A stretch of 7,614 nucleotides of DNA. It comes from an uncultured Clostridia bacterium (GTDB taxonomy: Bacteria; Bacillota; Clostridia; Oscillospirales; Acutalibacteraceae). Location of the stretch: contig CANQGN010000068.1 in NCBI GenBank assembly GCA_947623215.1, positions 1 through 7,614 of the forward strand. Reading direction: 5' to 3'. This document shows, piece after piece, positions 1-3,912 of the stretch; the stretch's first letter is position 1, and each line of letters starts with the position of its first letter. Below the pieces are notes generated by a model, which had not been told where the DNA came from, ran no database searches, and saw only the letters and a list, made by a program, of their open reading frames with translations. The position numbers and the translations under genes are program-made.

Positions 1-255
1 CTCTGCGTGCTCTCGGCGGTTATGGTGTGGTACGACCGCTTTGCCTATGCGCTGGCGGTGGGGGCGCTGTGGCTGCTTTTTACCATTCTGCCGGAGGGGC
101 TGGAGGGCGTCGGTACCTTTTTCGCCTTTGGGGGCGAGCTGACCTGGATTGGCCTTATGACCATTTTTGACTGGCTGGTGTGTTTGGGGCTGTTTGCCCA
201 CGCCTGCCGCGTGCTGCACGGCCGCCCGCATGAGCGACCCCACCGGCAGGCCTGA
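1..255 (+). CDS. C-terminal part of a membrane protein (5' end outside window)
   Basis: The reading frame is open from the first base of the window and ends at TGA 253-255, so the gene begins upstream and only its last 84 residues are visible. The visible part is strongly hydrophobic, with about two membrane segments: one around the AYALAVGALWLLFTIL stretch and another around LTWIGLMTIFDWLVCLGLFA. It finishes with a short basic, His/Arg-rich tail (HGRPHERPHRQA), which would most likely lie in the cytoplasm. A GTG at position 7 could be read as a start, but no ribosome binding site can be judged there, and an internal codon of a longer gene is more likely. I do not recognise the family. It converges on the comEA-like gene and shares the bidirectional terminator that follows. 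Confidence 0.6.
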   Translation, partial: LCVLSAVMVWYDRFAYALAVGALWLLFTILPEGLEGVGTFFAFGGELTWIGLMTIFDWLVCLGLFAHACRVLHGRPHERPHRQA

Positions 256-285
256 ACCGGCAACCCCGTTCCTTTTGTAATCGTA

Positions 286-333
286 AAAACCGCCGCCCGC
301 AGGGGAGAATAGCTCCCGGCGGGCGGCGGTTTT
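286..333. terminator. Bidirectional rho-independent terminator
   Basis: A perfect 15-bp stem pairs 286-300 with 319-333. A second inner stem, GGGAG with CTCCC (303-307 with 313-317), sits in the loop. The outer ends of the stem are AAAA on the left and TTTT on the right, so RNA from either strand ends in a GC-rich hairpin plus a U run. It lies exactly between two convergent genes, the membrane protein ending at 255 and the comEA-like gene ending at 341, and fits as the terminator for both. Confidence 0.9.
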
Positions 334-340
334 ATTGCTT

Positions 341-844
341 TCAATTGATTGTAACGTAAGGGCGCAGCGCTTCCAGTTTTTTCTCGCCGATTCCTTTTAC
401 CCCGGTTAAGTCGTCTACCGTGGCGAAGGGGCCGTTTTCCTCGCGGTAGCGCACAATGCGCTCTGCCAGCACCGGCCCAATGCCGGGCAGCGTTTGCAGC
501 TCGGCTTCACCGGCGGCGTTCAGGTTTACTTCGCCCGGCTGTGGGTCTGCCTGCGAGGCAGCCTGTGCGGCATGGGACGAGGCGGGCGCAGCAGAGGCAG
601 CGAAAGAGCGGGGCGCGGCGGCGGCGGCGGAAGAACCCGCCGGGGCGAGCGACCCGGCAGAGGCCGCCGGGCCGGCGGCGCTTGGGCTTGCGGCGCTCGC
701 GCTTGCGGCGGGGGAGACGAGCGAAAAATCCGCCGGGGCGGTGCGGCCGTAAGAGAAAAAGCCGTATTCCATCAGCAGCCCGCAAAGGCAAAAGACCAGC
801 AGCAGGCACACGCCCGCCACCCGCAGCACCCGGTCGCCGGTCAT
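341..844 (-). CDS. ComEA-like helix-hairpin-helix DNA-binding protein
   Basis: A 167-residue protein. Residues about 6-25 form a single hydrophobic segment (VLRVAGVCLLLVFCLCGLLM), a signal anchor. Residues about 45-100 are an Ala/Ser/Pro low-complexity linker. The last 65 residues are a ComEA-type double helix-hairpin-helix domain, with NLNAA at its start and the hairpins LPGIGPVLAERIV and VKGIGEKKLEALRPYV. In the family this domain binds double-stranded DNA at the outer face of the membrane during natural transformation. The SLBB domain found in Bacillus ComEA is absent; the linker takes its place. The start at 844 is chosen because its ATG overlaps the stop of the upstream gene (ATGA), implying translational coupling. 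No other competence gene is in the window, so a role in DNA uptake is inferred from the domain alone. The frame stays open further upstream, but that part is a shadow of the preceding gene. Confidence 0.85.
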   Translation of the reverse strand: MTGDRVLRVAGVCLLLVFCLCGLLMEYGFFSYGRTAPADFSLVSPAASASAASPSAAGPAASAGSLAPAGSSAAAAAPRSFAASAAPASSHAAQAASQADPQPGEVNLNAAGEAELQTLPGIGPVLAERIVRYREENGPFATVDDLTGVKGIGEKKLEALRPYVTIN

Positions 845-1605
845 TCGCTCACCCCCTCCTTTTCCAGCGCTTTGCTTAACAATTCCGGCACACCTCTCGG
901 CCCCCGCACCGAATAAACGCCGTATTCCCGCCGCAGCACGGCAAGCGAAAAGCGGTCGGGGTGATATTGTTTCAGGCGTTTCATTTTCATCACGTGGGTC
1001 ATGCGCACCCCGTCGCTTTGAAAGTGAAAGGGAATGTCCGTTTCGGTGACCATACAACAATATAAAATAGCCGAAACCGGTGCGCCGAGGTAGAGGTAAA
1101 CCACGTCGCCCGCCTTGGCGCCCTTCGCCTGCTTCCAGTTGATTTCGTCCGCCTTTTGAAAGGCGGCTTCTACGTCGTAATAGCGGGGATTGGCGGGAAT
1201 CAGCCAGTCTTTGGGCGGCCGTTGCTTTTGCCGGGTTTCTTTTGAGGCGGTAACAAGATAGCTTTCGTCCAGCCGGGCTTGAATTTCTTCCCACGGAACC
1301 CGGCCGTTCAGCAAAATAGAAACCCAGTTGCCCCTGCCAAAATGGTAGCCCCGAAAATACCCCTCCTGCTGCGTTAAAAAATCCGCCAGGAGCGGGTCGG
1401 CTACCTTTACGTTTACAATATCTACGGCGTCTTCGCCCGGCAGCCCCAACCGGTTTTGGGGCAGGGTTAGCAGCAGGGCGAACCATTTTTGGTTATCGGC
1501 GTGCCGCAGCGCCGCGTAAAGGGGAAAGCGCGCCCATAAATATTCCGGCGCCGCGCCGTAATGCTCGCCGACATAGGCGAGCAGCTGTTCTTTGAGCGTT
1601 TGCAT
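841..1605 (-). CDS. MmcQ/YjbR-type protein fused to an EVE/PUA-like domain
   Basis: A 254-residue protein. The first ~115 residues resemble the MmcQ/YjbR family (CyaY-like fold, often annotated as DNA-binding): LKEQLLAYVGEHYG, then the typical WFALLL and a GRGNWVSILLNG segment before the helix RVPWEEIQARLDESYLV. From about residue 130, the sequence DWLIPANPRYYDVEAAF, then INWKQ, AGDVVYLYLG and APVSAILYCCMV follows the EVE/PUA-like pattern (W-x-P-x-NP, W-x-Q, GD-x-V). EVE domains in other proteins bind modified bases; which ligand this one binds cannot be told. GGGAGG lies 8 nt before the ATG. The gene is 28 nt downstream of the PIN toxin gene and overlaps the comEA-like gene by 4 nt, so it is third in a four-gene operon. 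The MmcQ call is fairly firm; the EVE call rests on pattern recognition only. Confidence 0.8.
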   Translation of the reverse strand: MQTLKEQLLAYVGEHYGAAPEYLWARFPLYAALRHADNQKWFALLLTLPQNRLGLPGEDAVDIVNVKVADPLLADFLTQQEGYFRGYHFGRGNWVSILLNGRVPWEEIQARLDESYLVTASKETRQKQRPPKDWLIPANPRYYDVEAAFQKADEINWKQAKGAKAGDVVYLYLGAPVSAILYCCMVTETDIPFHFQSDGVRMTHVMKMKRLKQYHPDRFSLAVLRREYGVYSVRGPRGVPELLSKALEKEGVSE

Positions 1606-1633
1606 GGCCTTTTCCTCCCCGCCCCGGCGTGCT

Positions 1634-2062
1634 TTACCGGTCCGTAAGGCTTTTCAGCCGTTTCAAAAATTCTTCCGGCGCAAAAACGGGCAGAGGCGAG
1701 CGCCGGTAATCCCCCAAATTGCGGGTGATGATGCAGGAAACTTCGGCCCGAAGAGCGGTTTCGGCCATAACGGCGTTTTCATAGTCCGGCATGGCGGAGG
1801 GAATGGCGCGGCGGCAATCGCTCCCGGCGGCGTCTAAAACGTCAAACAGCGCAAACAGCTTGCCGAGCACCGCCCGGGCGGCGGCTTCGTCATGCGTGTG
1901 GCGGCGCATGAGATAGTAAACGTCCGTTGCGGCCTTTGCGGTAATGCACCCCGCAAACTGATTGTTGGCGGCGGCGAGAAAAACAGCCTGCGCGGCCTTG
2001 CAAAAGGGTTCGCGGGTTTGCAGGCCGTCTATGATGACGCAGGTATCCAGCAGCGCCCTCAT
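1634..2062 (-). CDS. PIN-domain toxin (VapC-like ribonuclease)
   Basis: A 142-residue protein of normal length for a single-domain PIN toxin. It opens with the hallmark LLDTCVIID, giving the first catalytic acid at D6. Further acidic positions fit the PIN active site: D47 in ATDVYYL, D93/E95 in the MPDYENAVMAETA segment, and N115/D118 in IITRNLGDY, which is the usual C-terminal PIN motif preceding the ...SPLPVFAPEEFL end. The acids coordinate Mg2+ for RNA cleavage in this family; the RNA target here is unknown. Its ATG overlaps the antitoxin stop (ATGA, 2059-2062), the usual coupling of toxin to antitoxin. All expected acids are present, so the toxin looks intact. Confidence 0.92.
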   Translation of the reverse strand: MRALLDTCVIIDGLQTREPFCKAAQAVFLAAANNQFAGCITAKAATDVYYLMRRHTHDEAAARAVLGKLFALFDVLDAAGSDCRRAIPSAMPDYENAVMAETALRAEVSCIITRNLGDYRRSPLPVFAPEEFLKRLKSLTDR

Positions 2063-2274
2063 TCGGTTTTCAGCCTTTCCGCTTTTGCCTGCTCCAGCGA
2101 AGCGTCGTTCGGCAGAACCCCAAACAGCGATTTGGCAATCTCCACCCGTTCCTCAAAGGGATTGGTCAGTTTGGCAATCACCTTGCCGTTGCGGGTAATA
2201 TAAATATCTTCCTTAGCCGAAAGCAGCAGATATTTGCTAAGATTCATTTTCAGTTCGGTTGCGGTAATCGACAT
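2059..2274 (-). CDS. Phd/YefM-family antitoxin
   Basis: A 71-residue protein starting MSITATELKMNLSKYL. This N-terminal part is the Phd/YefM DNA-binding and dimer domain, followed by the strand pair EDIYITRNGKVIAKLTNP typical of the family. The C-terminal half (EIAKSLFGVLPNDASLEQAKAERLKTE) is the region that in relatives folds onto the toxin. The start at 2274 is preferred because GGAGG lies 8 nt upstream; an upstream in-frame TTG at 2307 lacks a convincing site. It is first in the operon and directly precedes its PIN toxin. Family members repress their own promoter, and a palindrome lies inside this one (2328-2341). The pairing of a Phd-type antitoxin with a PIN toxin is common in Firmicutes. 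Confidence 0.92.
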   Translation of the reverse strand: MSITATELKMNLSKYLLLSAKEDIYITRNGKVIAKLTNPFEERVEIAKSLFGVLPNDASLEQAKAERLKTE

Positions 2275-2318
2275 GGCAAAAACCTCCGTATGCGAATGCG
2301 CCGACAATCAGCAATAAT

Positions 2319-2347
2319 AGTATACCCAAATCGCCCGATTTAGTCAA
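2319..2347 (-). promoter_or_regulatory. Sigma-A promoter of the toxin-antitoxin operon
   Basis: On the minus strand TTGACT (2347-2342) and TATACT (2324-2319) are separated by 17 bp. Both match the consensus in five of six bases. The predicted RNA starts near 2312, about 38 nt before the antitoxin ATG. No other promoter was seen before the toxin, MmcQ-like or comEA-like genes, so this one probably serves all four. Confidence 0.85.
2328..2341. promoter_or_regulatory. Palindrome in the promoter spacer, candidate antitoxin operator
   Basis: AAATCG-CC-CGATTT is a perfect inverted repeat with 6-bp arms and a 2-bp centre. It occupies 14 of the 17 bp between the -35 and -10 elements. A protein bound here would block RNA polymerase, as expected for autoregulation by a Phd/YefM antitoxin. 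Another AAATCG half-site occurs at 2351-2356 just upstream of the -35 element. The binding partner is inferred from position only. Confidence 0.6.
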
Positions 2348-2403
2348 TAGAAATCGAACAAAATTTTTGCGCTGCTTTCACGATTCGGAAGGAATTCTTG
2401 CAA

Positions 2404-2448
2404 AAACGCCCACCCATTTAGAAAAATCGCGTTGCCGGGCGGGCGTTT
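2404..2448 (-). terminator. Terminator of the first ribbon-helix-helix gene
   Basis: On the minus strand the segment 2448-2437 (AAACGCCCGCCC) pairs with 2415-2404 (GGGTGGGCGTTT), with one mismatch, and the stem runs on into a T tract (GTTTTTG). It begins 9 nt after the stop of the gene ending at 2457. The right arm is shared almost exactly with the terminator at 3415-3447. Confidence 0.75.
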
Positions 2449-2482
2449 GGTGTGTTTTATTGCGGGTCGGTTTCTGCCTCGG
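2424..2482. repeat. 59-bp near-identical repeat, copy A (partner at 3427-3485)
   Basis: This segment spans the last codons of the gene ending at 2457, its stop codon and one arm of its terminator. It matches 3427-3485 at 57 of 59 positions (differences at one base of the terminator arm and one base of the coding end). The identity extends across non-coding sequence, so it reflects recent duplication or gene conversion rather than protein constraint. Confidence 0.85.
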
Positions 2483-2711
2483 CCTCGGCGGCAGATTCTG
2501 CTTCTTCGGTTTCGGACAGATAAGCCTCGACTGCCCGGCGCAAAATTTGCGCCTGAGAATCGCCGTTTTGCTCGCAGCGCTCGCGAAAAGCGTAGACCAG
2601 CTCTTTCGGCAGGCGGGCAAAAAGCGTGGCGTAAACCCGCTTTTGGTATTTGGCCACGGCTGCGGCAGAAGTTTTGGTTTTACGCTTCGGCTTTATGGCT
2701 TCTTCGGCCAT
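2457..2711 (-). CDS. Ribbon-helix-helix protein, paralog 1
   Basis: An 84-residue protein. A basic N-terminus (KPKRKTK) is followed by the segment KYQKRVYATLFARLPKEL, which would form the DNA-contacting strand, then helix A (VYAFRERCEQNG) and helix B (DSQAQILRRAVEAYLSE). The last ~17 residues are an acidic Glu/Ala tail. This is the CopG/Arc-type ribbon-helix-helix layout, seen in repressors and antitoxins; its operator and partner are unknown. The start at 2711 gives the same N-terminal MAEE as paralog 2; the preceding GGGGGTGG is only a weak ribosome site. The gene starts inside the end of the small membrane protein gene (32-nt overlap), so translation may be coupled to it. The hinge is NGDS rather than the LGVS of the other two copies, making it the most divergent paralog in the DNA-binding core. 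Confidence 0.8.
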   Translation of the reverse strand: MAEEAIKPKRKTKTSAAAVAKYQKRVYATLFARLPKELVYAFRERCEQNGDSQAQILRRAVEAYLSETEEAESAAEAEAETDPQ

Positions 2712-2856
2712 GCAACCACCCCCATGCCTGTTTGGCAACGTCAAAAAGGACAATGACAGCGTTTGCGGCAATTGCCACGCGCAGCGGCAGGGATAGCCCC
2801 AAATTGACCGCTGCGAGCAAGAAAACGCACAGAGAGAAAATCCAGAAATTTTTCAC
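2680..2856 (-). CDS. Small two-helix membrane protein
   Basis: A 58-residue protein with two hydrophobic segments: residues about 4-24 (FWIFSLCVFLLAAVNLGLSL) and about 26-43 (RVAIAANAVIVLFDVA), then a basic tail (HGRRSHKAEA). The GTG start at 2856 is chosen because AAAGGAGG lies 10 nt upstream; the frame remains open to 2946, but that extension is polar and has no ribosome site. A 12-codon reading frame starting at ATG 2891 ends in a TGA overlapping this GTG (GTGA), so coupling to a leader peptide is possible. The gene overlaps the ribbon-helix-helix gene downstream by 32 nt, in another frame. I do not recognise the family. Its size and layout are compatible with a small membrane toxin or accessory protein, but nothing in the sequence proves either. 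Confidence 0.65.
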   Translation of the reverse strand: MKNFWIFSLCVFLLAAVNLGLSLPLRVAIAANAVIVLFDVAKQAWGWLHGRRSHKAEA

Positions 2857-2899
2857 TTGCAGGCAACCTCCTTTTGTGTTATCATGACCATGTCCCCGA

Positions 2900-2924
2900 T
2901 AGAGGGGGAACGAGTCCCCCTCTA
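2900..2924. repeat. Perfect inverted repeat upstream of the small membrane gene
   Basis: TAGAGGGGGA (2900-2909) pairs perfectly with TCCCCCTCTA (2915-2924) around a 5-nt loop. A TCCCC at 2893-2897 can compete for the same GGGGA block, giving two mutually exclusive hairpins. No T run follows on either strand, so this is not an ordinary terminator. It lies in the leader of the gene starting at 2856 and could act as an RNA structure or protein-binding site. Confidence 0.6.
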
Positions 2925-2954
2925 CCGAGGCATTGCCTACCACCATCTGATGGA

Positions 2955-2994
2955 GGTTATTAAGGCGGATATTGCGAACAACACCTTAATAACC
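2955..2994. repeat. 11-bp inverted repeat with 18-bp spacer
   Basis: GGTTATTAAGG (2955-2965) and CCTTAATAACC (2984-2994) are exact inverted repeats separated by 18 bp. The stem is AT-rich with no following T run, which argues against a terminator. It lies between paralog 2 and the small membrane gene, where ribbon-helix-helix proteins could bind as paired dimers, but this is only positional inference. Confidence 0.6.
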
Positions 2995-3020
2995 AGTTCA
3001 ACCACTTCGATGGCGGTGGG

Positions 3021-3044
3021 CTTTTTGATTGGCTTTTTGATTGG
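3021..3044. repeat. Tandem duplication of a 12-bp unit
   Basis: CTTTTTGATTGG occurs twice in direct succession (3021-3032 and 3033-3044), just downstream of the stop of paralog 2. It is a two-unit tandem repeat that could change length by slippage. Confidence 0.7.
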
Positions 3045-3065
3045 CGAACGGCTTTTGCGCCGGGT

Positions 3066-3299
3066 TTATTGCGCCTCGGCTTCGGCGGCAGATTCTGCTT
3101 CTTCGGTTTCGGCAAGGAAGGCTTCAATCGCCTTTTTTACCACCTGCGCCCGAGACACGCCCAGCTTGTCGCAGCGCTCGCGGAAGGTGTAAATCAGGTC
3201 TTTTGGCAGCTGCACGTACAGCCCGGCATACACGCGCTTGTGGTATTTTGCCACAGCCTCATAAGACGTTCGATTTTTCTTTTTTGGTTCTTCGGCCAT
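3066..3299 (-). CDS. Ribbon-helix-helix protein, paralog 2
   Basis: A 77-residue protein with the same plan as its neighbours: a basic start (EEPKKKNRT), strand region KRVYAGLYVQLPKDL, helix A (IYTFRERCDKLG), hinge GVS, helix B (RAQVVKKAIEAFLAE) and an acidic Glu/Ala tail. The G-x-S turn between the helices is typical of CopG/Arc-type DNA-binding proteins. AAGGAGG 7 nt before the ATG fixes the start. It has its own promoter (3366-3394) and a leader of about 60 nt containing a CGCCGC/GCGGCG hairpin (3318-3331). No terminator with a T run was found after its stop, so transcription may continue into the small membrane gene and paralog 1. The tail region is identical over 31 bases to paralog 1 (3082-3112 and 2485-2515). 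Function is probably transcriptional regulation; target unknown. Confidence 0.85.
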   Translation of the reverse strand: MAEEPKKKNRTSYEAVAKYHKRVYAGLYVQLPKDLIYTFRERCDKLGVSRAQVVKKAIEAFLAETEEAESAAEAEAQ

Positions 3300-3365
3300 T
3301 GTTTTGCCTCCTTCTGTCGCCGCAAGCGGCGTTTGGGTTTACCGGCGCGGCCTGCGCCTATGGGT

Positions 3366-3394
3366 AGTATACCACCGGCAAAGCGAATTTGCAA
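3366..3394 (-). promoter_or_regulatory. Promoter of paralog 2
   Basis: On the minus strand TTGCAA (3394-3389) and TATACT (3371-3366) are spaced by 17 bp. An inverted repeat GCAAA-GCGAA-TTTGC (3378-3392) overlaps the -35 element and spacer and is a candidate operator. The RNA would start near 3359. Confidence 0.7.
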
Positions 3395-3414
3395 GAGACA
3401 GAACCGACAAACAA

Positions 3415-3447
3415 ACCCGCCCGGGCAAATCGCGTTGCCGGGCGGGT
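3415..3447 (-). terminator. Terminator of paralog 3
   Basis: On the minus strand ACCCGCCCGG (3447-3438) pairs perfectly with CCGGGCGGGT (3424-3415) around a 13-nt loop and is followed by TTGTTTG. It begins 12 nt after the stop of the gene ending at 3460. Confidence 0.75.
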
Positions 3448-3485
3448 GTTTGGTGTGTTTTATTGCGGGTCGGTTTTTGCCTCGG
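3427..3485. repeat. 59-bp near-identical repeat, copy B (partner at 2424-2482)
   Basis: Covers the end of paralog 3, its stop codon and one arm of its terminator. 57 of 59 bases match copy A. Confidence 0.85.
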
Positions 3486-3714
3486 CGGCGGCGGACGGTC
3501 GAGCCTCGTCGGTCTTGGCCAAAAAGGCTTCAATCGCCTCTTTTACCACCTGCGCCCGGGACACGCCCAGCTGTTCGGTGCGCTCGCGAAATGCATAGAT
3601 TAACTCTTTCGGCAGCTGAACGTAAAGCGAAGCATAAACTTTTTGGTTGTATTTGCGTTTCACAGCCGACGACGTGTGCGTTTTCCGCTTTGGGGTTTGG
3701 TTTTCGTTCGCCAT
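3460..3714 (-). CDS. Ribbon-helix-helix protein, paralog 3
   Basis: An 84-residue protein. The N-terminus is basic (TPKRKTHTSSAVKRKY), followed by the strand region QKVYASLYVQLPKEL, helix A (IYAFRERTEQLG), hinge GVS, helix B (RAQVVKEAIEAFLAK) and an Ala/Glu-rich tail ending KTDPQ. The core is nearly the same as paralog 2, while the last codons and 3' flank match paralog 1. AAGGAG lies 8 nt before the ATG at 3714; an in-frame start at 3774 has no ribosome site. It has its own promoter (3813-3841) and terminator (3415-3447), so it can be expressed alone. Expected to be a dimeric DNA-binding regulator; whether it acts on its own promoter, its paralogs or the surface-protein gene cannot be told. 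Confidence 0.85.
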   Translation of the reverse strand: MANENQTPKRKTHTSSAVKRKYNQKVYASLYVQLPKELIYAFRERTEQLGVSRAQVVKEAIEAFLAKTDEARPSAAAEAKTDPQ

Positions 3715-3772
3715 ATTCACAACTCCTTGCCAAAGGGCATATTCCTGACCGCATGATTCCACGCGGCATACC

Positions 3773-3788
3773 ATTCATCTTCATGAAT
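3773..3788. promoter_or_regulatory. Dyad in the leader of paralog 3
   Basis: ATTCAT-CTTC-ATGAAT is a perfect inverted repeat with 6-bp arms and a 4-bp centre, downstream of the predicted transcription start and about 60 bp before the ATG. It could be an operator for a ribbon-helix-helix protein or an mRNA hairpin. Confidence 0.4.
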
Positions 3789-3812
3789 CGCCGCCCATGC
3801 CTGTATGTGTTA

Positions 3813-3841
3813 AGTGTATCGCACTCGCCGTGAAATGTCAA
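3813..3841 (-). promoter_or_regulatory. Promoter of paralog 3
   Basis: On the minus strand a perfect -35 TTGACA (3841-3836) stands 17 bp before TACACT (3818-3813), which matches four of six -10 bases. The RNA would start near 3806, giving a leader of about 90 nt. Confidence 0.7.
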
Positions 3842-3861
3842 TAGCGGATACGTTCTATTGC

Positions 3862-3911
3862 AAAAAAACGAAAGGGGATTGCATTGCCCCCGCGCCGGAG
3901 GGGCGCGGCGG
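3862..3911 (-). terminator. Probable terminator of the surface-protein gene
   Basis: Directly after the stop at 3913, CCGCGCC and GGCGCGG (3890-3896 with 3902-3908) form a 7-bp stem around a 5-nt loop. A following GGGG-CCCC pair (3874-3877 with 3887-3890) leads on the minus strand into TTTCGTTTTTTT. The two hairpins overlap, so the exact terminating structure is uncertain. Confidence 0.5.
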
Positions 3912-3912
3912 G

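Noticed and set aside
845..1486. N-terminal extension of the comEA-like frame giving a 381-residue protein
   Set aside because: The extra part is Arg/Gly-rich, has no relation to any family and is the out-of-frame shadow of the MmcQ-like gene. The ATGA overlap at 841-844 supplies a natural start.
2955..2994. Terminator for paralog 2
   Set aside because: The stem is AT-rich, the loop is 18 nt and no T run follows on the minus strand.
2857..3192. Plus-strand frame beginning MQATSFC, with the hydrophobic segment SMAVGFLIGFLIGE
   Set aside because: No ribosome binding site stands before any of its starts, and its second half is exactly antisense to the well-supported paralog 2. The hydrophobic stretch is mentioned only as a competing reading of 2947-3065.
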